Under the pieces are notes generated by a model, which saw only the letters and a program-made list of their open reading frames with translations, was not told where the DNA came from and searched no databases. The position numbers and the translations under genes were made by a program. A stretch of DNA of 64,000 nucleotides from RHLJ01 sp040222455 (lineage in GTDB: Bacteria > Bacteroidota > Rhodothermia > Balneolales > Balneolaceae): assembly GCA_040222455.1 (NCBI GenBank), contig JAVKDD010000001.1:67353-131352 (forward strand), read 5' to 3'. This document shows, in pieces, positions 17,291 to 27,034 of the stretch (position 1 is its first letter; the number at the start of each line of letters is the position of its first letter).

Positions 17291-17455
17291 TTAATCGATT
17301 GAATTTTATTTTACTCTACTATCCAAACATAACATTCTTTTAAGTAAGAATTAGTTCACAATATTTGATAATAAATGTGATGACGGGAATGAAAAAGTTC
17401 TTTATTCTGATTATTGTTAATTAATAGCTTTATTAACGGTTTAAAAAAATTCAGT

Positions 17456-19543
17456 ATGGCCAATAAAGATAAAAAGCTTTCTAAAAAGTTGACCTTATTT
17501 GATGTGTATGCAGTAAGTACTGGTGCTATGTTTAGCTCAGGATTTTTCTTACTTCCCGGTATCGCTGCTATGGAAACAGGTAACGCGGTATTTTTAGCAT
17601 ATCTGGCAGCTGCATTTTTGATACTCCCATCCATGTTTAGTGTTGCTGAACTATCTACTGCAATGCCGAAAGCTGGAGGCACGTACTATTTTCTTGACCG
17701 TAGTTTAGGACCATTAATTGGCACAATTGGAGGGTTAGGTTCATGGATAGCACTTGTTTTTAAAAGTTCTTTTGCACTCATCGGGATGGGAGCTTACCTG
17801 AGCCTATATGTAGATATTCCAATTTTACCACTAGCCCTTGTTCTTACCTTTGCCTTTGGGTTATTAAATATTTTTGGTGCTAAAGAAACTGCACTCCTGC
17901 AACGTATTTTAGTAACTACCCTTGTCTTGATAATGACGTTCTTTCTTATTCAGGGATTGAATTACATGTACTTAACAGATGTAATTTTACCTCCACTACA
18001 AGAAGATAACTTTTTTACCAATGGGATTAATGGATTTATATCTACCATAGGCTTGGTTTTTGTTTCTTACGCCGGGTTAACTAAAGCCACGAGTATAGCA
18101 GAAGAAGTACAGAATCCTGATCGGGCAATTCCACTAGGAATGTTTCTTTCTCTATTAACAGCAGCGATTGTATATGTAGTAGGTGTCTTTATCTTGGTGA
18201 AGGTTCTACCTGCAAATATTCTTTTTGAGAGTTTAACACCCGTAGCTGATGGTGCTAAGGTAATTCTTGATTTTATGCCGGGTTCATCGGGTGTGTTACT
18301 TGTAGTAATTGCAGCCATTGCAGCATTTGCTTCTACTGGAAATGCAGGCATAATGTCTGCTTCAAGATATCCGTTGGCGATGAGTAGAGATAATCTACTT
18401 GGTAAAATATTTGGTAGAATTGGAAAATTTAAAACTCCTCACATTTCTGTAATAGTTACAGTTTTTTTAATGGGACTAGTACTTTTATTATTCGATGTTG
18501 AAGCGGTTGCAAAGTTGGCAAGTGCTTTTCAATTATTGCTTTTCTTCTTGATAAACCTCTCTGTTATTGTAATGCGAGAGAGTAAAATTGAGGCATATAA
18601 GCCAGGTTATAAGTCTCCATTTTACCCATGGGTTCAGATTGCTGGGATGATCATCTCGCTATGGTTGGTTGCCGAAATGGGATTATTAGCTGTTGGTTTA
18701 ACTGGAACACTAATAATCTTATGTATTGGTTGGTATTTCTATTATGCACATGGAAAGGTAAAACGACAAGGAGCTATTTACCATATTCATGCGCGTTTAG
18801 GACAACGTAGATATGAAGCATTAGAGCATGAGCTTATGACTATTATTAACGAGAAAAACCTAAATACATCATTGACCTATGAAGAGGTAATTGCTAGGTC
18901 TATTGTGAATCAGGTTTCAAATGACCAATCAGATTTTGATCGGTTAATTCTAAAGTCTACCATTTCACTTTCAGAACGACTAAATGTTGATAAAAAAGAG
19001 CTTAGAGAAGGACTTTTCGATCTTGAAAAGGACTTTACAAAGCTTAAGGATGGAGTTTATTTCAATTTTGTAAGAATGGACGAGGCGCAATTTCCAGAAA
19101 TGGTGGCAATTCAATCGGTTGAAGGGATTATTTTAGATGAAGGAAAAGATGAAGTTGCTCACGCTCTAATATTCTTAGTTACTCCTTCAGATAGTCCTCT
19201 ACTGCATATGAGAATTATTGGACACTTAGCGGAATTAATTGAAGCAGAAGACTTTCTTGATCGCTGGAAAATGGCCCCGGATAAAAATGCTCTAAAAGAA
19301 GTTCTACTTAGTGATGAGCGATTTATTCATGTCCGTATTCAAGAGCATACAAAAAGTGAAGAATGGATTGGAATTAAAATAATGGAAATGGATCTTCCGG
19401 GAGAATGTCTAATCGCAATAATTGAAAGGGATGGGGGAATTATCATTCCAAAAGGCAATACAAGGCTTGAATCAGGGGATGTTCTATCTATTTTAGGTTA
19501 CCCAGATGATATCAAGTTGCTTAAAGAAAATTTAGAAGATTAA
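17456..19543 (+). CDS. APC permease fused to PTS EIIA-like and TrkA-C-like domains, paralog 1
   Basis: A 695-residue fusion. Residues 1-430 are an amino acid-polyamine-organocation permease with about 12 helices (GAMFSSGFFLLPG, YAGLTKATSIAEEVQNPDRA, AFASTGNAGIMSASRYP). A linker contains a conserved VKRQGAIYHIHARLG. Residues about 490-620 resemble a PTS EIIA type-2 domain. The last 65 residues look like TrkA-C (MDLPGECLIAIIERDG...GDVLSILG). At the EIIA active position, where the sister copy has His537, this protein has Phe538 (NFVRM), so phosphorylation there is not possible. The start at 17456 (MANKDKK) is preferred to one 14 codons upstream. The second copy follows 70 bases later. Confidence 0.85.
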   Translation: MANKDKKLSKKLTLFDVYAVSTGAMFSSGFFLLPGIAAMETGNAVFLAYLAAAFLILPSMFSVAELSTAMPKAGGTYYFLDRSLGPLIGTIGGLGSWIALVFKSSFALIGMGAYLSLYVDIPILPLALVLTFAFGLLNIFGAKETALLQRILVTTLVLIMTFFLIQGLNYMYLTDVILPPLQEDNFFTNGINGFISTIGLVFVSYAGLTKATSIAEEVQNPDRAIPLGMFLSLLTAAIVYVVGVFILVKVLPANILFESLTPVADGAKVILDFMPGSSGVLLVVIAAIAAFASTGNAGIMSASRYPLAMSRDNLLGKIFGRIGKFKTPHISVIVTVFLMGLVLLLFDVEAVAKLASAFQLLLFFLINLSVIVMRESKIEAYKPGYKSPFYPWVQIAGMIISLWLVAEMGLLAVGLTGTLIILCIGWYFYYAHGKVKRQGAIYHIHARLGQRRYEALEHELMTIINEKNLNTSLTYEEVIARSIVNQVSNDQSDFDRLILKSTISLSERLNVDKKELREGLFDLEKDFTKLKDGVYFNFVRMDEAQFPEMVAIQSVEGIILDEGKDEVAHALIFLVTPSDSPLLHMRIIGHLAELIEAEDFLDRWKMAPDKNALKEVLLSDERFIHVRIQEHTKSEEWIGIKIMEMDLPGECLIAIIERDGGIIIPKGNTRLESGDVLSILGYPDDIKLLKENLED

Positions 19544-19613
19544 ATACTTATTCTAAGTAGTTAGTTCAGTATACTAGAAACGAATAATTGAATTCACTTA
19601 GATTAGTTTTTTT

Positions 19614-21722
19614 ATGAGTCACGATAAATTATCAAAAGAGTTAGGACTGTCTGATGTTTATGCGATAGCCACTGGCGCTATGTTTAGTTCTGGTTTCTTT
19701 TTACTACCCGGACTAGCAGCAGCCGAAACTGGGCCGTCTGTCTTTTTAGCTTATTTGGTATCTGGGATTATTGTACTACCTACAATGTTTAGCGTAGCTG
19801 AATTAGCTACAGCAATGCCAAAGTCTGGTGGTACGTATTATATAATTGATCGAAGTTTAGGTCCAATGATAGGAACCATAGGTGGATTCGGTTCTTGGGT
19901 TGCCTTAGTACTAAAAAGTGCATTTGCATTAATTGGAATGGGAGCCTACATATCTATTTTTTATGATGTTTCAATTATTCCAATTGCAGTTATTTTAACC
20001 ATTGTTTTTGGGATTCTGAATGTTGTAGGTGCGAAAGAAACAACATTTTTGCAAAAAATATTAGTTGCAGCATTGGTAACAATTATGGTGTTTTATGTAC
20101 TGCAAGGACTTTTTGCTGTATTCTCTCCTGGACTAATCGAACAGACCAAAACAAGATTTACACCTCTATTTATTGATGGATATTACGGTTTCTTTGCTAC
20201 GGTTGGAATGGTATTTGTATCGTATGCCGGGTTAACAAAAGTGGCAAGTATCGCAGAAGAAGTAAAAAATCCAGATAGAAATATTCCATTAGGGATGTTC
20301 CTAGCTATTATTACAGCCGTAGCAGTTTATGTAGTTGGTGTATTTATAATGGTTTCGGTACTCGATCCTAATGAGTTCCGAGAAGACCTAACTCCTGTCG
20401 CTACTGCTGGTGAAGCATTTTTACATTGGCTTCCAGAACCAACTGGGTTGATATTGGTGGTTATAGCAGCCGTTGCAGCTTTTGCATCTACAGGTAATGC
20501 TGGGATCATGTCGGCTTCACGTTATCCGATGGCAATGGCAAGAGATAAACTGATTAATGAAAAGTTTGCAAAAATCGGGAAACTTGGCACACCACATTGG
20601 TCGGTTCTTGGTACGGTAGTTATGATGATTATCATTCTCCTGGCCTTTAACGTGGCGGAGGTTGCAAAACTAGCAAGCGCTTTTCAACTTCTTCTCTTTG
20701 GATTGTTGAATCTTGCTGTAATCGTAATGCGAGAAAGTAAAATCAAGGAATATGATCCTGGTTTTAATTCGCCTTTTTATCCTTGGTTACAAATTGCTGG
20801 TATCATTTTTTCTATAGTCTTGATTTTTGAAATGGGTGGGCTCTCTATACTATTTACGGTTATTGTAAGTGTATTTGGTGTGATATGGTTTAAATATTAT
20901 GCATCAGATAAAGTAGATCGACAAGGCGCAATTTTTCATGTTCATGCTCGGTTAGGTGAAAACAAAGATCATGGATTAGAAGTAGAAATGCGCGGTATTA
21001 TTAAGGATAAAGGACTTCGTCAAGGGGATGAATATGAAGAAATGATTTCTCGGTCTTCGGTTTTGGATATAAATAAGTCGATCAGTTATAATAAAATTGT
21101 AGAAAAAGTATCACATCTTTTCGCTCCAAAATTAAATAAAGATGATGCAGAGTTAACAAAAATATTCAGTGCATTCGATAAAGAACATGTTATTCCCATT
21201 GGTGGTGGAGTTGCACTAAATCATGCCCGAATTGAGGGTGATGTACATCCGGAAATGGTATTAGTTAGAATTAAAAAAGGAATTAAGACAGAAGGGCTAG
21301 GACATTTAAAATCAGATAAGTCGGGCAGCGATAAATTATTTTCAATTTTATTTTTGATAAGCTCTGAAGGAGATACTGGACAACATTTGAGAATGTTAGC
21401 TCATATTGCTGAAAAAGTAGGTGTCCAAAATTTTACGGATCGTTGGCTGAATGCCGAAGGCGAGGTTGAGCTGCGTGAAATTCTATTAAGAGATGAGCGC
21501 TTTATCCGATTGGTATTAAGTGAAAAGGATGATACTAAGCAATATGTAGGAAAAATGATTAAGGATTTGAAACTTCCAGGGCAGAGTTTAATTACGATTA
21601 TATATCGAGATGGTAAAGTTAAAATACCGCATGGAATTACGGTAGTCCAAGAAGGGGATGAGTTATCGATCATTGGAGAAATAGAAGATATTAATGCTCT
21701 TAAGAAGCTGATTTCGAAATAA
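19614..21722 (+). CDS. APC permease fused to PTS EIIA-like and TrkA-C-like domains, paralog 2
   Basis: A 702-residue paralog of the preceding gene with the same three-part layout: APC permease (GAMFSSGFFLLPGLAAAETG, YAGLTKVASIAEEVKNPDRN), EIIA-like domain at about 490-635, and TrkA-C-like domain at the end (LKLPGQSLITIIYRDGKV, GDELSIIG). The EIIA active-site signature is intact: GGGVALNHARIEG with His537, matching the GIAIPHGR pattern of EIIA type-2 proteins, and HLRMLAHIAEKVG downstream. The sister gene has lost this histidine. The substrate is unknown but is likely an amino acid or amine. HPr and EI are encoded at 38316-40306. Confidence 0.88.
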   Translation: MSHDKLSKELGLSDVYAIATGAMFSSGFFLLPGLAAAETGPSVFLAYLVSGIIVLPTMFSVAELATAMPKSGGTYYIIDRSLGPMIGTIGGFGSWVALVLKSAFALIGMGAYISIFYDVSIIPIAVILTIVFGILNVVGAKETTFLQKILVAALVTIMVFYVLQGLFAVFSPGLIEQTKTRFTPLFIDGYYGFFATVGMVFVSYAGLTKVASIAEEVKNPDRNIPLGMFLAIITAVAVYVVGVFIMVSVLDPNEFREDLTPVATAGEAFLHWLPEPTGLILVVIAAVAAFASTGNAGIMSASRYPMAMARDKLINEKFAKIGKLGTPHWSVLGTVVMMIIILLAFNVAEVAKLASAFQLLLFGLLNLAVIVMRESKIKEYDPGFNSPFYPWLQIAGIIFSIVLIFEMGGLSILFTVIVSVFGVIWFKYYASDKVDRQGAIFHVHARLGENKDHGLEVEMRGIIKDKGLRQGDEYEEMISRSSVLDINKSISYNKIVEKVSHLFAPKLNKDDAELTKIFSAFDKEHVIPIGGGVALNHARIEGDVHPEMVLVRIKKGIKTEGLGHLKSDKSGSDKLFSILFLISSEGDTGQHLRMLAHIAEKVGVQNFTDRWLNAEGEVELREILLRDERFIRLVLSEKDDTKQYVGKMIKDLKLPGQSLITIIYRDGKVKIPHGITVVQEGDELSIIGEIEDINALKKLISK

Positions 21723-21774
21723 ATCAATTAATAAGAGAAAAAATTTCTAGGATATATTAGTTATTATTTTGAAC

Positions 21775-23037
21775 TCAATTTTTATTAAAAAATGCGAGTA
21801 TTTTTTCCAATGAAAGTGTTTGTTCGTCACTTTCTTTCATGTTTCGCAGAGTAAATTGATCATTTTCTAATTCGTTATCTCCAACGATAAGTGCAAAACT
21901 AGCATTTTCTCTATTAGCATCCTTCATTTGAGCACGCATCGAACGCCCCAAGTAATCCATTGTAGCAGAAACACCTTTTTCTCTGAACTTAGGTAGCGTA
22001 GTTAAGGCCCAGGTTCTCGCCGCTTCGCCAAGGCTTATAATATAAATATCCACCGATTTTGGTTCCGAAAGCTGAATGTCTAGTTCCTCACAAGCGATCA
22101 GCAAGCGTTCTATTCCTGCAGCAAATCCAACGGCTGGTGTTGGTTGACCTCCAATTTCCTCAACCAATAAATCATATCTTCCGCCACCTGCAAGGGCATC
22201 CTGAGATCCTAAATCTGGGCTTGTAAGCTCAAACGCAGTTCGTGTATAATAATCCATTCCTCGAACTAACAAGGGATCGAGAGTAAATTCGATGTTCAGT
22301 TTCTTAAGGTAATCACAAACAGCTTCAAAGTGTGTAGATGATTCTTCATTGAGATAGTCACTTATTACTGGAGCATTTTTAATGAAAGTCTGATCTTCTG
22401 ATTCTTTCGAATCCAGAATACGCATCGGGTTCTTTTCAAATCGTTTTTGAGAGAGTTCACTAAGTTTATCAAAGTGTGGTTTCAGATAATCCCGTAAAAC
22501 AGATTTGTATTTTTCACGACTCTCAGGATCGCCAACAGAATTAATCTTTAAGTCAAAATTCTTAATCCCAATTCGCTTATAAATTTGCATCATAAAGGCA
22601 ATACATTCAACATCAGCAACTGGATCATCACTCCCAATAATCTCTAAACCAAACTGATGAAATTGACGCTGTCTTCCTTTTTGGGGTCGTTCTGCACGAA
22701 ACATTGCTCCGATATAATATAGTTTTTGAGATCCTCCTCGTTGGTCTAAATGATGCTCAACAAAAGACCGAACAACCGGCGCTGTTAGTTCTGGACGAAG
22801 CACATAATGACTGTCACCTTTGGTAAAGGCAAAGATTTCTTTTGTAACAATATCTGTTAGTTGCCCAACCCCTCTTTTAATGAGTTCTGTTTGCTCCATT
22901 ATTGGCGTTCTAATTTCCTCAAAATTAAACTTCGCTGCCTCTTCATGTATAATTTCTTCAATAGCTCTCCATTTTGGAGATTCATCTGGAAGAATATCGA
23001 ACATACCAAGGTGTGTGGTGTATCGTGCTTTTGCCAT
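21775..23037 (-). CDS. hisS: Histidyl-tRNA synthetase
   Basis: A 420-residue class II synthetase charging tRNA-His. Class II motif 2 is visible as YYIGAMFRAERPQKGRQRQF. The histidine-specific LVRGMDYYTRTAFEL and GGGRYDLLVEEIGG are near residues 260-300. Motif 3 is VGFAAGIERLL. The C-terminal anticodon-binding domain has SMRAQMKDANRENA. Length is normal for bacterial HisS. It converges on the second APC fusion. Confidence 0.96.
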   Translation of the reverse strand: MAKARYTTHLGMFDILPDESPKWRAIEEIIHEEAAKFNFEEIRTPIMEQTELIKRGVGQLTDIVTKEIFAFTKGDSHYVLRPELTAPVVRSFVEHHLDQRGGSQKLYYIGAMFRAERPQKGRQRQFHQFGLEIIGSDDPVADVECIAFMMQIYKRIGIKNFDLKINSVGDPESREKYKSVLRDYLKPHFDKLSELSQKRFEKNPMRILDSKESEDQTFIKNAPVISDYLNEESSTHFEAVCDYLKKLNIEFTLDPLLVRGMDYYTRTAFELTSPDLGSQDALAGGGRYDLLVEEIGGQPTPAVGFAAGIERLLIACEELDIQLSEPKSVDIYIISLGEAARTWALTTLPKFREKGVSATMDYLGRSMRAQMKDANRENASFALIVGDNELENDQFTLRNMKESDEQTLSLEKILAFFNKN

Positions 23038-23194
23038 TCGGGCTTTGTTACATTTTATAATTGAGTGGGCAAAGATAAGGTAGAATAGGCTTATTTGCTT
23101 GAAGTAGAAGTGGTAGTATTATGTATGAATAATAGATAATACTTCATTTAAGAAGGACATTGCTTATTTTTCCAAAAACATAATAAGTAGATAT

Positions 23195-24298
23195 ATGAAA
23201 ATTATTAGTGTAGTTGGAGCAAGGCCAAATTTTATGAAAGTTGCTCCATTGAGTATCGCATTTAAGAAGTACCAAGAGATAGAGCATAAAATTGTACATA
23301 CTGGGCAGCATTATGATTATTCAATGAATAAACTCTTTTTTGAGCAACTAGGGATTCCCGATCCTGATACTCACCTAAACGTAGGAAGCGGTTCTCATGC
23401 TAAGCAAACTGCTGAAATTATGTCAAAATTTGAAGATATTCTTATTCGGGAAAAACCAGATTATGTACTCGTTGTTGGAGATGTAAATTCTACGTTAGCA
23501 TGCTCACTGGTTGCTTCAAAAATGCATATTAAAGTAATCCATGTGGAATCGGGACTTAGAAGTAATGATCGAAAGATGCCAGAAGAGCTAAATAGGATTG
23601 TTACTGATAACCTTTCGGATATTCTTTTTGTATCTGAAGAAAGTGGGTTGATAAATCTTGAAAGGGAAGGGATTCCTTCAAATAAAGTACATTTCGTTGG
23701 AAATGTAATGATCGACTCATTGATAAGAAATTTAGAAAATGCTGATAAAAGCGATGTAATGAGTAAATCTGGGCTAGATTCTCAATCATTTGGTCTTGTA
23801 ACTTTACATAGGCCTTCAAACGTCGATACTAAGGAAAGTCTTGAGAAGCTAGTTAGGTTATTAAGCTCAATTTCAGATAATCATAAATTGGTATTTCCAA
23901 TGCATCCAAGAACTAAAAATAATCTTAGCAAGTTTGGTTTATTGGATTCGATTCAATCAAAGCAAAATATACAAGTTCTGGAACCTCAAGGATATTTCGA
24001 GTTTCTAAAACTGATGAAAGAATGCTTATTTGTATTAACTGATTCCGGAGGTGTTCAAGAAGAAACTACTTATCTAAATGTACCTTGTATTACAATTCGA
24101 GATAATACTGAAAGACCGGTCACATGTACTTTAGGAACAAATACGCTAGTTCTATTTAAAGATATTGACCAGGTTGAGGATATTTTAGCGTCTAAGCTTT
24201 CAAAAAAGAAAAATGAAATTACAGTTCCTTATTGGGATGGAAAAACAGCGACCCGTATTGCTGAAATCATAATTGCACATTTTGAATCAATCAAGTAA
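23195..24298 (+). CDS. wecB: UDP-N-acetylglucosamine 2-epimerase, non-hydrolysing (copy 1)
   Basis: A 367-residue GT-B-fold enzyme interconverting UDP-GlcNAc and UDP-ManNAc. Family blocks are VVGARPNFMKVAPL at the start, HTGQHYDYSMN, GDVNSTLACSLVAS, and HVESGLRSNDRKMPEELNR. LTDSGGVQEETTYLNVPC and RDNTERPVT complete the set. It lies at the edge of the polysaccharide locus but on the opposite strand, and its stop region overlaps that of the flippase gene by 8 bases (24291-24298). A second epimerase gene is at 33041-34108, so either could be specific for a different sugar nucleotide. Confidence 0.92.
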   Translation: MKIISVVGARPNFMKVAPLSIAFKKYQEIEHKIVHTGQHYDYSMNKLFFEQLGIPDPDTHLNVGSGSHAKQTAEIMSKFEDILIREKPDYVLVVGDVNSTLACSLVASKMHIKVIHVESGLRSNDRKMPEELNRIVTDNLSDILFVSEESGLINLEREGIPSNKVHFVGNVMIDSLIRNLENADKSDVMSKSGLDSQSFGLVTLHRPSNVDTKESLEKLVRLLSSISDNHKLVFPMHPRTKNNLSKFGLLDSIQSKQNIQVLEPQGYFEFLKLMKECLFVLTDSGGVQEETTYLNVPCITIRDNTERPVTCTLGTNTLVLFKDIDQVEDILASKLSKKKNEITVPYWDGKTATRIAEIIIAHFESIK

Positions 24299-25790
24299 AT
24301 AAGCGTTTTATATTCTGCGACCAATTTTTAGGATTTTTCCAATCCTGCCAAATCTTTTTTATTTGTAAAAGCTCTATTTCTTCGAAAAAATTCAATGTGT
24401 AAAGAAGAATAGGGAAGAGTAAAATAGCAATTACTTTGATTATTAATCGTGGTATCAATTCCCAATCGTTTGTTAATAAAGCAACATAAACAAGAAGAGC
24501 CCCAAGTATAAACATGAGTGTAATTTTACGCCATTCGAACTGTATAGGATATACTTTATTTGAAAAGTAGAAGAGGCCTCCAAAATAACAAGCCTGAGAC
24601 AGTAGACTTGCAATAGCTGCACCTATGGCACCAAAGTAAGGAATGAGCGCAAAGTTTAAGGCAAGATTTAAGCTTGATATTATAGCTGTAGTGAGACTAA
24701 TTCGAGATGTTTTTTTAGTAATATGAAGCCCTGTTACTACAATCTCTTTAAGGGCTACAAAATACATGCTGAATGCGAGTACAGGTATTACTGCAAAAGA
24801 TGCCCAGTACGTTGTACTTCCAGTAAAAATTTTAAGAAACTCTTTACTAAAAAGAGAAACAACCATGATACAAATCATCATTACGAAGCCGTAATATGTC
24901 ATTGATTTGGTATAAAAACGACGGTTATCTTCATCATTAATTTTTCTGAAAATTATAGGGGTAATTGCCATACTCACAGAGCCAATTACAAACACCTTTA
25001 ATAAAGATGATATTTTATATCCTAATGAATAAAGACCTACTTCAACTAGACCAGACCTACTATTTAGAACAAAGCGGTCAAGTACATTTATTGAAGCAGC
25101 TACAGCACCAGCAATCATCATAGAAATACCATATCCTAACATTTCTTTAAAAACAGGAATATGTATTCGGGCAATAGTATTTTTGAATACATAAGGAATC
25201 AGGAAAATGATATAGGAAGTAAAACCTGCAATTTGCCCGACATAAATAGCTTTTAAACCTTCCTCAAGAACCAATAAATAGTATAGGGTTGCAATTAAAG
25301 TAACAAAGAGCTTCAGTAAGTTGCTGGATGTGAAAAAAGCAGCTCGGTCTTGTAACCTCATCAATGTTGCCGGAAGATTCCCTATAGCTTGTAAGCCAGT
25401 TGAAATTATTACTAAAAGAAGAACATCTTGATAGTTAGAATTGTTAAATAATAATAGAGAGAGCTTTTCTCGATATAAAAGAGAAATAAAAACGACAGCT
25501 AGAACCAGAACAGTTACTAAAGCAGAAGCGGTAAAAAAAGTAGATTTATTTTCATTTTCAGATTGTTCGTAATACCACCGGAATAAGGAATTATAAAGAC
25601 CTAGACCTACTAACAATACAAGAATTTGGCTAACTGCCTCAAATACTCCAAGAGCACCATAATCCTCAATACTAAGATATTTTGGATTAGTCAAAAAAGG
25701 AAGAAGTACAAAGCCAACTAACTTTACTGAGATATTACCAATCCCGTAAATGAACGAGTTTTTAAAAGTTTCTTTTACATATTTAAGCAA
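24291..25790 (-). CDS. Oligosaccharide flippase (Wzx-like, MOP superfamily)
   Basis: A 499-residue integral membrane protein with about 14 predicted helices. It begins KNSFIYGIGNISVKLVGFVL and PFLTNPKYLSIEDYGALGVFE, the typical start of Wzx/RfbX exporters that flip lipid-linked glycan units across the inner membrane. The interior shows ALKEIVVTGLHITKKTSRIS and ALIPYFGAIGAAIASLLSQA, also family-typical. It is the last gene of the minus-strand polysaccharide run, 20 bases after the toroid gene. It implies a Wzx/Wzy-type route, although no obvious Wzy polymerase was seen in the window. Confidence 0.88.
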   Translation of the reverse strand: MLKYVKETFKNSFIYGIGNISVKLVGFVLLPFLTNPKYLSIEDYGALGVFEAVSQILVLLVGLGLYNSLFRWYYEQSENENKSTFFTASALVTVLVLAVVFISLLYREKLSLLLFNNSNYQDVLLLVIISTGLQAIGNLPATLMRLQDRAAFFTSSNLLKLFVTLIATLYYLLVLEEGLKAIYVGQIAGFTSYIIFLIPYVFKNTIARIHIPVFKEMLGYGISMMIAGAVAASINVLDRFVLNSRSGLVEVGLYSLGYKISSLLKVFVIGSVSMAITPIIFRKINDEDNRRFYTKSMTYYGFVMMICIMVVSLFSKEFLKIFTGSTTYWASFAVIPVLAFSMYFVALKEIVVTGLHITKKTSRISLTTAIISSLNLALNFALIPYFGAIGAAIASLLSQACYFGGLFYFSNKVYPIQFEWRKITLMFILGALLVYVALLTNDWELIPRLIIKVIAILLFPILLYTLNFFEEIELLQIKKIWQDWKNPKNWSQNIKRLFT

Positions 25791-25810
25791 GGCAAGTCCT
25801 TAATTTTGCA

Positions 25811-27034
25811 CTACACAACAACTATTTTTTGTTCTTTATACAATAAATATCTTGATAAAGCCCTAAGCATCCAAGCCTGTGACCATCTCATGTATTTTAT
25901 CTCCGATCTATAAATACGATTTGTAAAGCGGCTTTTTTCCAGTCCATAAAAGAAATCTCCACTCGCTTCATCATATAAATGATCCACTGTCCAATTCAGT
26001 ACTTTTGTTGCTTTTGGAAATGCATCACTATTGTACGAATATAAAAATGTTAAGCAGTTAATCGCTTCAGCGGCTGAGTGAATATCAACCCGATAGGTTT
26101 TATCTGATTTCAATTTTGGAGTTCCATCATCTTTAAAAAAATTATTCAAATAATAACTAAGACCCTTTTTTAATGCAGAATGTACATCCTCCCTTTTTGT
26201 ATAAAAGTGAATGCTTCCAAGCATTCTGAGTACAAATCCAGTATGATAATTATCTATAAAATTCTGTGGAGCTTCAGGTGGGCCATTATAATCAAAAGCG
26301 CCGTTATCATGTTGATCAGAAATCGTGTAGTTAACAGCCTTATTCCCCAGTTCAATCCAGTTTTGATTCTCAGTTTCGAGTCCCACTTTAATCAAAAAAT
26401 CTGCTACAAAAAGATTTAGATTATGAACATGATTCTGATAATGGGGGATATATGAGAAGCATATTTTATCATTCGAAATCTCACTAATAGGTAATTGAGA
26501 TAAAAACTGAGCAATACTTACGCATTTATCTAAATCAGTTGAGTTGTTGGTAACTCTGTAATTCGTCCAATAGTATTCGCCAACCGCTGTTGTTACTATT
26601 CCATTAGGAGTATTTTTTGGGATCAATTCTTGAGATTGCCAATCAAATGGATATCCCCATCCTAACCCATCGTAAATTTCAGTTTTTTGACTATCAAGTA
26701 ATTGATCAATTCGATTTCCAACGGTTGTAAGAAGGGAAGGGTCAAGCTTTCTTAAAAGTGATAGTTCAACACTTGCAGTACCAATTAGGCCAAGTGCTTT
26801 AGAATTATGAGCAGGTTTAATATTAAATAGTTTCCGAGCTCGAAGTGGATGTTGGTAAACTAGTTCAAGTATTACCTCACGAATTATCTCATTGAATTTA
26901 TTTTTCTTTCCGAATTTAATAAGCTTCAAAAAAAATGAACTCGATTTTATATCATAGGGATCATAGCCTTTAAAATCTTGATCAGTGATTTTCTTCAAAA
27001 AAGTTAGAAGTAATATATCTAGTTCATGCCGCAT
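25811..27034 (-). CDS. Alpha/alpha-toroid-like protein in polysaccharide locus, function unknown
   Basis: A 407-residue soluble protein with repeating helical hairpins and aromatic-rich loops (GLGWGYPFDWQSQELIPKN, QHDNGAFDYNGPP, YHTGFVLRMLGSIHFYT, VDIHSAAEAINCLTFLYS). The pattern suggests an alpha/alpha toroid such as those of six-hairpin glycosidases, polysaccharide lyases or the C-terminal part of glucuronyl C5-epimerases. There is no signal peptide, so it should act in the cytoplasm, perhaps on a lipid-linked or nucleotide-linked glycan. Similar proteins are often database-labelled as unrelated enzymes, and I do not trust those labels. It starts directly at the end of the methyltransferase gene (27034 against 27035). 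Confidence 0.6.
   Translation of the reverse strand: MRHELDILLLTFLKKITDQDFKGYDPYDIKSSSFFLKLIKFGKKNKFNEIIREVILELVYQHPLRARKLFNIKPAHNSKALGLIGTASVELSLLRKLDPSLLTTVGNRIDQLLDSQKTEIYDGLGWGYPFDWQSQELIPKNTPNGIVTTAVGEYYWTNYRVTNNSTDLDKCVSIAQFLSQLPISEISNDKICFSYIPHYQNHVHNLNLFVADFLIKVGLETENQNWIELGNKAVNYTISDQHDNGAFDYNGPPEAPQNFIDNYHTGFVLRMLGSIHFYTKREDVHSALKKGLSYYLNNFFKDDGTPKLKSDKTYRVDIHSAAEAINCLTFLYSYNSDAFPKATKVLNWTVDHLYDEASGDFFYGLEKSRFTNRIYRSEIKYMRWSQAWMLRALSRYLLYKEQKIVVV

Noticed and set aside
23115..23143. Inverted repeat AGTATTAT...ATAATACT upstream of wecB
   Set aside because: Eight-base A/T-rich arms with a 13-base gap are likely by chance in this composition; no clear link to a regulator.
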